Of a stretch of DNA of 64,000 nt, positions 1 to 38,300 are shown one piece after another. The stretch is from Phocoena phocoena. Lineage: Eukaryota; Chordata; Mammalia; Artiodactyla; Phocoenidae. A program made the translations under genes and the position numbers. The stretch is taken from assembly GCF_963924675.1 (NCBI RefSeq), contig NC_089240.1, positions 117,371,680 to 117,435,679 of the forward strand, in the 5' to 3' direction. A model generated the notes under the pieces. It was not told where the DNA came from, ran no database searches, and worked only from the letters and a program-made list of their open reading frames with translations. The first letter of the stretch is position 1; the number at the start of each line of letters is the position of its first letter.

Positions 1-24593
<24,593 letters not shown>

Positions 24594-26100
24594 AGAAAAA
24601 TGTATTTCCAAGGCCGATATATTTGGGATTGAACATGGACAAGGTCCTTTACTCACTAATCACTTTCCCATCTCTTTAGATTTGAATATATACATTCTAT
24701 GAATACTGCTTTTTCTCTTTACCGGAAGAAGTCTAACTAGAATTCATATTTTACTAGAATAAGTAGATTAGAAAATGTAATCACTAGAGAAATATACTGT
24801 GGTGGGAAGTTGTGCCCATTCCTCCAGGTCCAGCCCTTGACAGAACTGTGAAGTTAAGTTCTTCATCCTGTGCATCAGGCATTATGTTTCTCCACTGAGG
24901 CGACTCCCTGCTTCTCCGTCCTTAGCAGCAGTCCATGTGCCAGATCTTTCTCACCTCTCCCATCAAAACGTTAAAATTTATTAGATCCGTATCCAGGATA
25001 TTTGGTCTGGTCCATCACAAGGCCAGCACCACACTCATACAGGAAGAACACAGGAGCAGCCGACAGGTTAAAACTCATGGAAAACCCTACTTTTTTTTCC
25101 GGTACCCTTATTCCTGCATCCTTTGTCCTTGCCAACTCCTCATCCCCAAATCAGTTCTGCTCTTTCTCTCTCCCTCTCTCCCCTTTTCCTTACATAGGCA
25201 TTAAAGGAGGAAAGGGGAACATCATACTGTTTTCCTGCTGTGCACAATTATATATACCCATCAAACCCAGACTTGCTCTCAGTTTGGTCTTGGACTTGCT
25301 TTTCATCACATAGGGATGAAGTAAGGTGCCTGAACTTGGAGGAAAAGTTCCTCTCAGACAGTCACATTATTAAAATACATACATAATGGAAGGAACGACC
25401 CATCAGAATAGTTTCCCAAGGGCTTTAATTGTGTTGTTATGGAGGTTTGACTAGACATGCTTCCATGAAGGCAAACCGGCATGTCATTGTACCCTAGAAA
25501 GCTGACATCAACCCAGGTGTTTTGTCCCCTGTCAGAACAGTCAGTTTGCAACTAGAGCTAATAGTCTTCAAGAAAGAATTTGTTGGTGTGTCTCCAGTGT
25601 TGTCCAGGGCTAAGGAAGAAGTTGCCCAGACCAGAGAAGATAGGCGTCATGCCTCCTCAACTGGTGTATCACCACAGTGAAGAGGGATGCACTCATTCCA
25701 ATGAGCCAACCAACTCCCTTTTTCTGGTTCGTGCTCCCCAAGCCACTTTTTGATTATAATTAGGCCTTCTATATTGTATTTTCTAGAGGGTTACTGACCA
25801 ATCAATACTTCGATCTGTTAGACTATTTCCCTTTGTGAGTTAAACTGGTGTTCTGATTCAGACCTTGGCTTTTCACGAATTTGGGTGATGTGAATCATTT
25901 ACCCTGCATGTGATTACATGTGGAACTACTGACATCATGTTTTGGACCACTTTGACCCCACCAAGCTGCTGCTGCTCCTGCCCTCATCTCACCTCCACCA
26001 GGCCTTACACTTGCTGATTTCTTTCAAGTTACTCTAGTTAATCCCTTTTTCCTTTAGTCTTTCAAACATAAGTATCAATAAATGTAGTTTTCAATTTCTC
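24594..26100 (+). other. F9: F9 3' untranslated region
   Basis: About 1.5 kb of AT-rich sequence after the TAA, with no coding potential and no recognisable repeat. The length fits the known long F9 3'UTR (about 1.4 kb in human). The 3' end is placed just after the polyadenylation signal at 26077-26082; the exact cleavage base is inferred. Confidence 0.85.
26077..26082 (+). terminator. F9: F9 polyadenylation signal AATAAA
   Basis: A canonical AATAAA within aagtatcaataaatgtag, about 1.48 kb after the stop codon. It is followed by a T-rich/GT-rich stretch (gtgtttcttgttg at about 26104) suited to cleavage-factor binding. Confidence 0.88.
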
Positions 26101-26259
26101 AAAGTGTTTCTTGTTGAATCATTCCCAGAGAGAGCTCCCAAACCCTACATTCAGCAGGACACTCAGAAGAATGTGTCCAAGTGCCATATGACACAGCAGA
26201 GATTTGATGGTCTGCCGTCACCCAGCTTTCATGGGAGGCAGCATGTGTGTGTCCTGGTG

Positions 26260-26420
26260 AGGACAGTGGTCTGGATCCACACGGGAGGATTGAGTCTAAA
26301 CAGCTGTGAATATGCCCTTGGATAAGTCACTCCACATTTTATGCTTTGATTTCTCCATTGTGCAATAAGGGAGTTTGACAGGATGCTCTCCAAAGGCCCT
26401 TGTTGACCCTGTGGTAGTCG
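26260..26420 (+). repeat. MIR SINE
   Basis: ggtctggatccac ... cccttggataagtcactcca ... gatttctccattgtgcaata follow the MIR order. Confidence 0.65.
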
Positions 26421-27539
26421 GTGGGTTCGTGTTCTTCCATTCCTTTATTCAACAAATATTCAAGGAGTGATTACTGTATGCCAAACACCAAGAGTGTTCA
26501 TTACAATTTAAGTTCACATTTACATATTTTGTGAGTTAACTAAAATAATGTATGTGAATTGCCTTGTCAGTGCCTACTACACTACTACACAGTAGTTGCT
26601 CAGTAAATGTTAGCTGAATCTGAACCCATGTTTATCCCACAACAGGAATTAGTCTTGTATTGAGTATCAGGGGAAGAGGACATACTTAAATAAAAATAAT
26701 GCCTGGGATTGAGGTTTCATGAACAAACAAAAGAAATCAGTTCAGCTATTGTTGGCTAAAGGAGAGAGAGGAGACACTGCAATGGTCCGCCTTAGGGTAA
26801 GGAGGGTACTGATTCATGCATGGAAACACATTACTTCAAATTTGAGTGAGGAAAGGTCTGTAGGCCCAGGGCTCTGCAATTGATAAAAGGGAGCCACTCT
26901 GGCCTTGTTGCCATGGAGACCACCCCTTACAAAGGCAGCCATGGGGGCATGGCCTTATACCTCCTGTGATTGGTCTTCCCTGTGGCAGAGGGAGGAGCTC
27001 CTGGGCCCATCAGTCTGAAATCCACAGCCTTTTTCCCCATAGGCTCAAAAATGACTGGATTCATTAGGACCCACGTGTGGCATGTTGCCACCACTAAACA
27101 TATGGGGCCTTTAAGCCCACCTAAGAGCCAGCGGCTTTGGATCCAGGCCCTCGCTAGATTCTACCTAGAGCATTTGCAGTCGCCATATAAGAATCATTAA
27201 CGCTTTCAAAAATCGCTGTAGCTACTTAACCTAAATTGGCTGAAATATGCTGCTGCAACAATATTGAGAGTGACAGATTAAAATAGAACTCCTGCTGAGT
27301 GAAGAAAAGTGTGTTAATTTAGTGCGGTCATTTCAACTTGCTGTTTAAGTGTGACTGTTTTGGGTTCTTTTGAATATTAGTTGCTAAATGCTGACAGGAG
27401 CAAAGTGTCCAATTTTCTCTGCCAAGGGAGAAAGAAAGGTTTTCTCCCCAACTTTCCTGTACCATGACAGACCAGTTCGCAAAATTGCTTAATTATAATT
27501 TCTAAACCACTTCTGAAGGTTTACAGTCCAATCTAAGAA

Positions 27540-27720
27540 TGTCTGAGCTGCAAAGGCCCTTAGACACCATCCGAACTCCTCTACCCATTTAACAGATGAG
27601 GAAATTGAGGCCAAGATAATGCCAGGCCCAAAGTAACACAATGTCAAGAGCCAGGACTAGAACTCAGGTATCCCACTCCACACTGTGAAAGTACGGTGCT
27701 TTCAATTAGAGCCCTGTCTA
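27540..27720 (-). repeat. MIR-like relic
   Basis: acccatttaacagatgagga, aattgaggccaagataatgc and ccaggactagaactcaggta are typical of a reversed ancient MIR-type SINE. Confidence 0.65.
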
Positions 27721-28820
27721 TATTTTTAGGGCCGCCGGGGCATTCTGCATTGGTGGCGATCCTTTCGGCAAACCTGGGAGTGAAAACTGCCTGAAATTCT
27801 TACTAGTGATGCTCTAATTGACAAACAGGTGACCAAATCAAGAAGACCAACAGGTAGCGGGGAAGGCAGAGTGGCGGTCGAATAGCAAACTGGAACCGCA
27901 GTCCTGGGCTCAGGGCAGCACATGTGGAATGAACCTGCGGTGCTGGTGCCTGGCTTTTAGCCCAGCTGTGAGCACTGGGCCTTCCAGATGTGACATTTGA
28001 CTTCTAGAGCAAGTTCATCAGTGTCATCTGGCACACAGTCATCCCGGCAACATTTCAACTTGATTCATTGCAGCTGCGCAGGGTAAAACAGGCAGCACGC
28101 CGAGACAGCAGCCTACCCCAGGAACTGCTGTTTGAGAGTTGAAGGAATGCTTCAAAGGCCCGCTGAATCTGGGATGCTAACAATGCCGCCCAGCCCTGGG
28201 TGTTGGGAAAACAGACCTCAGCAGCTGACAGGCCTGTCTGAGCAAAGCGCTCAGGAATTAGGGCTCTTTTTGAATCTGAGGCTGATGCCATTTAGAAACC
28301 CCAGGGTTTAAAAAAAATGCTAGGATCAGTGGATTAATACAAAATTAAAACTTGGGGGAAAAAATCTCATGGTTAAAGCCACAAAAATCATGTTCTGGAA
28401 ACTATGGAGTCACAGCAGGCAAAAGACTATGGGACCCCTGCCCTTTCCAACCAATCCAGGTACACAGATCACTCATTTTCTCCAAGAGTACTTTCAAGGC
28501 AGACCTCTTCCACCGTGTCCGTGGAGTTATGGCTTGCCTTGAGATTTCCAGAGTTAATCTCAACCTCTTGTATGGAGAAAGGTATCAGAAGGGAAGAACA
28601 GCAAGCAGACACCTTCTTATAGATAAAGAGGCAACGGCTTCTGGAAGACAGCCAAGACCCCCTCACAGAACGAGAGTACTATTTCGAACTCCTGGCCAGA
28701 TCATTTCACCTCGGAAGGAGACTGACCGCTTTTTTGCCCCCTGAACCCCACCCCCACCCTACCCCCAAGAGTTACCTCTTGATTGGAGAAGGATGGAAAT
28801 AGGAATATTTCCTATATTTT

Positions 28821-28880
28821 GAACCCGTGTCCCCTGCATTGGCAGGCGGATTCTTAACCACTGTGCCACCAGGGAAGCCC
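28821..28880 (-). repeat. Inverted 5' fragment of a CHR SINE
   Basis: The first 60 bp of the long CHR SINE in reverse orientation, lacking body and tail. It lies 40 bp from a full-length + copy. The 3' truncation is unlike a normal insertion (see findings). Confidence 0.88.
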
Positions 28881-28920
28881 TACTGCAAGCATTTCTAGAA
28901 GTATAAGAGTGACAGCATGC

Positions 28921-29284
28921 AGGGCTTCCCTGGCGGCGCAGTGGTTAAGAATCCGCCTGCCAATGCAGGGGACACGGGTTCGAGCCCTGGTCCGGGAAGA
29001 TCCCACATGCCGCGGAGCAACTAAGCCCGTGGCGCCACAACTACTGAGCCTGCGCTCTAGAGCTCACGAGCCACAACTACTGAAGCCTGCGTACTCTAGG
29101 GCCCGCGTCCCACAACTACTGAGCCAGTGTGCTGCAACTACTGAAGCCCGCACGCCTAGCGCCGGTGCTCCACAACAAGAGAAGCCACCACAATGAGAAG
29201 ACCGCACACCGCAACGAAGACCCAATGCAGCCAAAAATAAATAAATTTATTAATAAATCTATTTTTTTAAGTTTAAAAAAAAAA
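28921..29284 (+). repeat. CHR-type SINE, long form
   Basis: Head ggcttccctggcggcgcagt, CT/GA-rich long body, and tail with aaataaataaattta. Confidence 0.93.
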
Positions 29285-30639
29285 GAAATGCTGCAGTAGA
29301 TAGCTTCTCCAGATCAATAACCGTGTAGTGGCTTAGGTGCTGACCTCACAAAGTTAAGGGGTCTCACGATTTACACATGACATGCTTTAGTGAAGATCTA
29401 TATATAAAAATCTATTTTCCTCTTGGAATATATTACAAAAATAAACATGCATTTTCATGATATTAAAACTCAGCTCTGAAAGTAAGTAGCCAGGTCTCTG
29501 AGAAACTCAGTGCATGCTTGTTGAATGAACCAATGGGTGAATGAAATGGAAGAAAAACAAGCCATTACTGACTACCTCAGGGCAAAACACAGTTATCTAG
29601 GGTAGGAATGAGATATTCAACCTGAACACATAGGGAATATGCCATAGAAAGGAAGAGAGACAAATACAAATACATTCATGTCCTTCCAAGGATTATGAGA
29701 GGAGTTATTACTAATTTCTAGGAAATGTAAAAAAGAATCACCCATAAGACCATTGTTTTAGCCTTTTCCTCTCCTGTTAACATGTTTTGCTTTTGTGTTT
29801 GTGTTCTCCAGAAGCCATATTTACCTCTCTTACCTGTGCTTTGTATCCTTATTTAGGTAGGTATTTTATTGTTGTACCTTGGTTTTATAGTCAGCTCTTG
29901 GCTTTCATTTGGATTTCAAAGTTTTATATCTGAATCAAACTGCTGTTCTTCGCCACAGGGATTTAATTTCTCTCAATATGCCTCCCATATTTTTCATTGC
30001 CCACACTCTCTTCCATATGTTGTTTTAGATGATTGTGCTTGAGATCACAATCTACTTTTTTACTTTAGAAAATGTAAATTTGGGTAATTGATACAGCTAA
30101 AAGCATAGCTACACATTACCTAATGGTGGGTTATAATTCGGAAATCTTAGCGCATAAGGAATAAGGAATTTTACTGAACACTTACTATGGGCCTAGCACT
30201 GTGTCTGCTTCATAAGATAAAATCAGCCATGTGCCGGAACTGGCTTATACCAACTCACAAATGTGAATTTTGCACATCTCTTTCCAACGTCCAGTTCAGT
30301 GACTTCATGTCAGTAGCTTGAAATCCACCATGATAGGGGTATTTACACAACAGATACTGACAAATACTACAAATACTTTTTTTAAGAGAGCCAGTTGTTC
30401 AACATACCAATTGACACAATCTAATTATTCGATTTTAAAAATTCATCATTTTTACAGTCCTGCTACTCAATTATTGCTGAGTGAGCACTAAATACACTGT
30501 GAATTAAAATATAAAAGTTGTTTAAGGAAGCAGAATATTTATGACCTAGAAATATTTAAAAATCAGACCTTTAAAGTTGTTCTCAGGTGGCAACAAGTAG
30601 TTATTTTGTTGCAAAGTAAAACAATTTTTTTTTCAACTT

Positions 30640-30761
30640 TTCTTTTTTTTTTGGCTGTGTCACGCAGCATACCAGATCTTAGTTCCCCAACCAGGGATCG
30701 AACCTGTGCCCCTTGCAGTGGAAGCACAGAGTCTTAACCACTGGACCGCCAGGGAAGTCCC
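30640..30761 (-). repeat. Short CHR-type SINE (older)
   Basis: Reverse-oriented; right end ccgccagggaagtccc and left T run. About 120 bp, diverged. Confidence 0.88.
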
Positions 30762-31169
30762 ATAACATTTCTTAAGTGCAAATATTTCTCCTATACAACA
30801 CATTTACAATCACGCATTGTGAAGTCAATGAAGGATTATTCTATGGTAGTTTTCTGCTGGTATGTTAGTTCATAGTAATTTCTTAAGATATTTATGAAGA
30901 CTGCATAAAAGAGTTCGTGACAGTTATTTTCAGCTAGCAAGTAAGATTTAAAAAAAAAAATCCCACAAGGATGTATGGAAGGTAAGTTTGGTGTAGATTT
31001 TCACTATACTTCAATCATCAGGGGACAAGACGTTATAATCCACTTTTCCAGTACTGAATTAAAGTAAGCAGAATGTTTTACAGCATGAAATGTTTCAGAC
31101 ATAAAAATAGAGAGAGGATAATATTCAATATCATAAACTCCCTCTGTCTCTGTCTCTGTGTCTTCCCGC

Positions 31170-31690
31170 CCCCCACCCCATCTTCAGAGGTAGGTAGCTA
31201 CCATCCTTAGTTTGGTGTTCATCATTAGCCAGCATATGCATATTTTACTCTAAATTATCCATTAAAAGTATAGAGTTTTGCACTTTTTAAAACTATACAA
31301 ATGCTATCATCTTGCATCTATCTTGCAAGATTCATTGACGTTGACAGGTGAAGCCTGAGATCATTCATTTTAACTTCTAAATAGTATTTTATTGTATGAT
31401 ATTTCATCATCTAGTTATCTATTCTTCTGTTCATGGTCATTAATGTTGTCTCCAAATTTTTTACTCTTCCAAACAATGCTGTTATAAACATTCTGGCACA
31501 TAGGTCTCCTTGAGCACATGTGTGAGTGTTTCTCTGGGGGAGACACTTAGAAGTGGAATTGCTAAGCCATACAGTATTCACTTCAACTTTATTTGCTATT
31601 AGCAAATTGTTCATCAAAGGGTTGTACCAATTTATGCACCAGTAGCACCATGTAAGAGTTCTTGCTTCATATTTTCTTCTAACACTTGGT
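31170..31690 (-). mobile_element. Old LINE-1 fragment
   Basis: Reverse-oriented ORF2 region; motifs such as aagtggaattgctaagccat (about 31551) are typical of antisense L1. Confidence 0.82.
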
Positions 31691-33056
31691 ATTTTTAGAA
31701 ATACAGGCAGATTTTAAAGCTACTAATACTCATGTAAAATGGCTGTTTTGCATTGAATTCAGGTATTTTGAAACTAGTTCTAAATGTATAGGTATAGCTC
31801 TGTGTCTTCTCTAAGGTCAGTAAAGAGACCACTTTAGCTTCTAACATGAGATTCCAAAACATCCACTAGGATTTTTCCCTTTTAAGTCATTTTTGTCATG
31901 GTTGAAAAGTAACAGTTCACTTAGTTACTAAAATTTTATTTGTTCTCATAGCTTGCCATGTAAAAGAGCACATTCACTACCAAACTGAGATAAAAAGGAA
32001 ATATTGACTTAGATAACTCTCAGCACGTCGAGCTCTCTTCATGCTTCAAATCTTTCTGACTTTCACTCCAGCCTGGTTTTATTTGTTTGGTTATTTTTGG
32101 AGTAATTGAGTTAGTGAGTCTATCTCAGAAATACTTAGATGAAATGTATCTTTGAAACAGTTTACATTTTATTTGGGTTTGGGCTTAAGGAAAGTTTCAT
32201 TTACCTTAAGGAATTCATCTTCACAAAGTCCAGCTTCATTGGCTGTTCTCAATGCACATTATTAGTCCTATTTGGTGTACATTTGCTGAAATTGTCTCTT
32301 CAGAATTTAAAGTGCAAATTCATATATGTGAAAATGAGGTGATCAACAAATATTAGGTAGTCCCTCACCAAGTACAAGGGAAAACTTTAGACTTGAGTGT
32401 GTCATGAGCTTTAATATAGAAAATACATTTTGAACTAAAAAGGAATTACTATTTTTTAAAAAGACTATTGTCACTTCTATTAATTTCCTTTTGAACAATA
32501 TAAAGGGTTTACGTTTTGTCTGTGACACCGGTTGGTTTGTTTGTTTGCTGTCCTTGGGCAGGCCCCATAAGACCAACTGCAAACTGATCATTCCAAATCA
32601 ACGCAGGGAAGTGTACTGAAAGGTAATAAAAATGACTTGTTTTGACAATTAATCGCTTGACACTTGATTCACTGAGCACTCTGGAGTCTACTGGTCCTAA
32701 GGGAAGCACGTTCCTGTGTTCTAATACCTACTACGAATAAGCATTTTTTTCAGAGAAAGTCTGTTAAGTGAAACTGGATTGATTTCTGACTAAACCTCAG
32801 ACAAAATCACTGACCTAATTTCTTTTCAGGTGGAGCATTTCTCATACTCCCTTACACCTTCAACTATATACTCTGAAACTTTCTCTCTTCTTAAGAGAAT
32901 ACTGTAGCCTGGAAGTTGGGGAGGCTTTTAAAACAACTACATACTCTATATTGTGGGATTCATGTGTAATTTTGGAAATGTCAACAATAATACTTACTCT
33001 TCAGCCAACACGGGAATAAAGACTTGAACACACATTTTAATTTTCAAGGAGTTCTT

Positions 33057-33170
33057 TTTTTTATTTTTTGGCTGCCGCGTGGCATGCGGAACTTCCCCAA
33101 CCAGGGATTGAGCCTATGTCCCCTGCGGTGGAAGCGTGGAGTCTTAATCACTGGACCACCAGGGAAGTCC
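33057..33170 (-). repeat. Short CHR-type SINE
   Basis: Reverse-oriented short form. Perfect target duplication tcaaggagttctt at 33044-33056 and 33171-33183. Confidence 0.93.
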
Positions 33171-33248
33171 TCAAGGAGTTCTTGAAGATGGATTAAATGC
33201 TTGAGTAAGTAGTTCACCAACGGTGCTTCCTCAAAAAAGCTCAAAATA

Positions 33249-33440
33249 GGGCTTCCCCGCTGGCGCAGTGGTTGAGAGTCCGCCTGCCGATGCAGGGGAC
33301 ACGGGTTCGTGCCCCGGTCCGGGAAGATCCCACATGCCGCGGAGCGGCTGGGCCCGTGAGCCATGGCCGCTGAGCCTGCGCGTCCAGAGCCTGTGCTCCG
33401 CAACGGGAGAGGCCCGCGTACCGCAAAAAAAAAAAAAAAA
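33249..33440 (+). repeat. CHR-type SINE, young cetacean short subfamily
   Basis: Full-length with an A tail. Perfect duplication aaaagctcaaaata at 33235-33248 and 33441-33454. It lacks the usual cacaacagtgagagg segment near the 3' end. Confidence 0.95.
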
Positions 33441-34162
33441 AAAAGCTCAAAATAAAATTAAAGGCAAAAAGGAAAAGTTGATCCTGTCATGGGATGTTCA
33501 TTAAGACATCCGAAACAATCTGAGTTTTTGAGAAATGGAAGATTCAACCAAACCAGCTTGATAGGTTTTGATTCCCCCTCTATATTAAGGCATACTTCTA
33601 GCTCCCTAATGGGCTGTGGAAGAGATCAAGTCTGGCAAACCCAACTAACAGCCCTTTGCAAAAAAGCAAGCAACGGTTCAGAAAAGAACTGTGGGTTCCA
33701 GCTTTCCTTGGGCTCCATCACATGGAAGCAGATTTTTTCAGTGTGTGGAAATATCCACTCATAAACATGGCTATCTAACCCCTGAAACTGCTATCCTACA
33801 AATTTGGGTAAAGAAATTTTTTAAGCAAAATATTTTATCCTAGTTCTGGTCAGATCTCTGTGTCTCTGTGTCTCTCTCAGAGAAGCAAGGCTGAAAGTAA
33901 ACATTTCTTTCTACATTTCCTAGCATCATTTATTAAACAGTCCCTTATTTCCCCACATGCAATGCTACATCCATCAATACAGCAAATTAAATACATGTAA
34001 GACTGTTTCTGGGTTTTCTTTGTTCTATTGTATTTTGTCTATCATTGAGCTCATTCTCTTTCTTTATTACAACTTTATGACAAATCTGAAGGTAAGCATT
34101 TAACTCAAAATACTTACTGTGTCTTTACTGTATCACTAATAAATGAAAGGACAGGAGTTTTC

Positions 34163-35355
34163 CATTCTTTGACATAAATCGTACCAATGTTTTCTTAGGT
34201 CACTCTCCCAAGGCAATAGAAATAAAAACAAAAATAAACAAATGGGACCTAATCAAACTTACAAACTTTTGCACAGCAAAGGAAACCATAAACAAAATGA
34301 AAAGACAACCTACAAACTGGGAGAACATACGTGCAAATGATGCAACAGACAAGGGCCTAATTTCCAATATATACAAACAGCTCATACAACTCAACAACAA
34401 TCAAAAAAAAAGAGAAAACAACCCATTCAAAAATGGGCAGAAGACCTAAATAGACATTTCCCCAAAGAAGAAGTACAGATGGCCAATAGGCACATGAAGA
34501 GATGTTCAACATCACTAATTATTAGAGAAATGCAAATCAAAACTACAATGAGATATCACCTCACACCCATCATCAGAATGGCCATCATCAAAAAGTCTAC
34601 AAATAACAAATGCTGGAGAAGGTGTGGAGAAAAAGGAACCCTCCTACACTGTTGGTGGGAATATAAATTGGTGCAGCCACTATGGAAAACAGTGTGGAGG
34701 TTCCTCAGAAAACTAAAAATAGAATTACCATATGATCTAGCAATCCCACTCCTCAGCATATATCCAAAAAGATACACGCACCCTATGTTCATAGCGGCAC
34801 TATTCACAACAGCCAAGACATGGAAACAACCTAAATGTCCATGGACAGATGGATGGATAGAGAAGATGTGGTACATATATATAATGGAATACTACTCAAC
34901 CATAAAAGAGAATGAAATAATGCCATTTGCAGCAACATGAATGGACCCAGAGATTATCATACTAAGTGAAGTAAGTCAGAAAGAGAAAGACAAATATCAT
35001 ACATCACTTATATGTGGAATCTAAAATAAGACACAAATGAACCTATCTATGAAACAGAAACAGAATCAAGGACATAGAGAACAGACTTGTGGTTGCCAAG
35101 GGTGAGGGGGTGGGAGAGGGAGGGATTGGGAGGTTGGGGTTAGCAGATGCAAACTATTATACATAGGATGGCTAAACAACGAGGTCCTACTCTACTGTAT
35201 AGCACAGAGAACTGTATTCAGTATCCTGTGATAAACCATAATGGAAAAGAATATATATTATATATAAAAAAGAATATATATAACTGAATCACTTTGTTGT
35301 ACAGCAGTAATTAACACAGCATTGGAAATCAACTATACTTCAATAAAAAAAAAAA
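34163..35355 (+). mobile_element. LINE-1 3' end with decayed ORF2
   Basis: 5'-truncated L1 with the ORF2 C-terminus, 3'UTR and A tail. The ORF at 34479-34940 contains [20 protein letters not shown] and [19 protein letters not shown], diagnostic of L1 ORF2, but upstream and downstream frames are broken. Flanking duplication aaaggacaggagttttc / aaaggaaaggagttttc. It cannot mobilise itself. Confidence 0.94.
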
Positions 35356-38300
35356 GGAAAGGAGTTTTCAATGATACTATACTAAACCGAAAAAAATATA
35401 TGAGTGAGTTTAAGGTTGGATATTTTTAATGTGGAATTAATGCAAGTACATTTACTTTTTAAGTACATTTATAACGTAATTAAAATTTGAAGACTTAAAG
35501 GGAAATTGCTGCTATGTTTCATAGTAACACACATATATAAACCTGAAAAAATTAACAGTGCAGTTACATATACAAATACATGTACAAATATAGCATTCAT
35601 TGTACAGTGATTAAAACATTAAAAGACTACACTGTATGTTTGAATATATAGAACTCAGTACTGTCTTAAATGATTAAAATCCCTAGTTTAATACCATGAA
35701 AATAAAATGCCTTGTGCAGAGGGACATCATTATTCAAAGATTTTATCTCCTAGTTCTCTCTCCTAACCACAGGGTCAGCACACAAAAGAAATGTATTTTA
35801 ATATCATTTCGTTGTTGTTACTGTTGCAGAAGCATTCATTGAAATATCAAACATATGGACATTTTCATGAGTCAGTTATAAATCAACCATCACAAATTCC
35901 AGCAATTTGACATTAGAAGATTTATAATTTACAGGTAACTTTGAATAAAATACAATCGGTTTGTCATATAAATGGTTCCATCTAACGATACCACTGAAAT
36001 AAACTATGATTTGACATGATACACAAACCTACTTAAAAGATAATTTATGTATTATATAGTTATTGTGTTGTTTTCTGTAAAACCAGTCATCAAAAACCAT
36101 GCACCTAATATGCCAACTTGATAGTAAAACTCACGATCCATGATTCAAAAGGCAGCAATTTCAAACCATTGTCTTCAGTAGCCCATAATATAAAATACAC
36201 CAAGCCTAAGTTCAACACTGCATGCAACAACTGGGCCTGTGCTTTAAAACAAGTGATCTCACTGTTTACATATTTAAAAGAAGGGCATCTATACATATAT
36301 TATCAAAGAAAAACCACAGGAAGAAACACAATATAACTTAAGAAAACCTGCACTAGAATAGATTTTTCTAGAAAATTCAAAAGCAAGTAAAGACACTGGA
36401 AAGCAGAGCTTTGTTACAGGAACACCTCTTGTGCAAATATGAATATTTAACTTAAAGCTGTGATGTATCTAAATTTCAATGCATAAAGTGTAAACTTCAA
36501 CACATCCTAATTGCAGAATTTTTAGCTTTGGGTCTTTTTAGAACCATTAAGACAGCTCTGACAACCCTAAATACCAGTCCAAGTGCAAAAGAGGTCCTTC
36601 AGAACGTATCCCTTTGGTACATTATAGTCACATAGTTAACAAAATTAAATAATAACATATCCTAACAATTACCAAAGGGGTTTAAAATCTCTGATTATCT
36701 CGCTTCTCTCTTTGGATTTCTGTTTTTTGTTTTGTTTAGACAGAATCTGAATGCATGCCATGAAAAACCCTACTTGGAAACAAAGTAACACTGCACTTTT
36801 CACCTGGGGGGATTGGAAGGTGTGAAGATGGCTTCTTGCAAGAATGAGACAAACTGTGAATGACGAAGTCCACCTCAGTCCTGAGGAAGTTCTGTGAATG
36901 TCATGGGTAGCATAGGATCGTCCTGACTCTTGTGCTGTTTATCTGTAACACTTTTAAGAACTGTAATCTAGTTCATACCTTCAAAGGAAATCTTATTTTT
37001 TAAAGTCTATTCATTCTCCTTTAATTCAAGGGGAACTTAGTTTCCTTGTGTTACTCAGAGCAGCATCTACAAAATAATGAAGAATGATGTTAATACTCGT
37101 GACTTTTAAGGCCAAAAATGTTGTCTGTGCTATGACTTCTAACACTAAATGTGAGGATTCAAAAGGTCCATCATAAATTCAAAGGTGATGTCTTTTGGTT
37201 GTTTATTTTAATTTGAAAGTCGTTATTCTGTTACATAGTGATTTATTAAAAGCATCTATTTCATGAACGGCGTAACTTCACTAGAAGCAAAATAAACAGA
37301 ATTCACATCTCCTAAAACCAGATTTCCCGAATATTGTATGAATTATGCTGTGTGCATATAGATGAAACATGTTAAGCACATAATTAATGGAGAGACCTTT
37401 ACATTCCATTTGCCAGATTTCAAATAAGGTACTCTAATACATATTTTGAAACCTAAGTGCTGTTGACAGTTGCATATGCGATCAACTTTCATTTCCTAAT
37501 CCATTAACTGACACACAGTACAATATATTTTTGTAGGCCACATTATACTATTTTGCTCTAGGCAATGTAATGAGGAACAGATCTCAAGACCACTTGATAT
37601 AGCATTCAGCCAAAATCTACCAAGTACTGATTTGTCAATTCGATCTGTCAGAAATCCACGTTATTTGAAAGTAATGTATATTTTTAAAACTTCCGAAGTC
37701 AGAACTTTCTAGAGAACAGGGAACTACGGGACCTTGTCACCTTATCTAGTAGCATGTCATACCAAGAGAGTAATACATGCTTTAAATGCTGATGGTATAT
37801 CAATCCATTACACTTAACTCTCCTGATGACACTGCAAAAAAGAAAAGGATATTGAAAAAGTGTACTGATGGTAGAAAATAAAACTGAAAAGAATAATGTT
37901 ATTTTTTCCAGATAAAGTGTATGTATGTTAACAAATGTATAGTAAGCCCTTCACTGACTGAAAAATAAGCACAAGCCCTAAATCTACTGTGATTAGTTAC
38001 AGTAATGGAATCATTTCAAATTAAAACTAATCATATATGTAATTTTACACGTCCTGCATTACTGTTAGCTAAAATTGAATGTAATTAACTTTGTCCTGAA
38101 TTAACTATGAGGACATCTGGCTCTATATTTAAAATGATGATGATAAAAGTTATGGAAAACCTACTGAGTGTTCCTAATGTAGAATACAAATGCTAATATT
38201 ATATGGGAGTTAGATGAATACACTTGGTGTTTTCAATTTTGAAATTTGGAGACCTGAGTACAAGAAAGGCCATTATTTTCTAGTATATACACTGCACTCT

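Noticed and set aside
28352..28744. 130-codon ORF on the + strand in the intergenic region
   Set aside because: No recognisable domain or promoter; overlapping ORFs in other frames suggest chance.
34479..34940. 153-codon ORF on the + strand
   Set aside because: Recognisable L1 ORF2 C-terminus in a truncated element with broken flanking frames; not a host gene.
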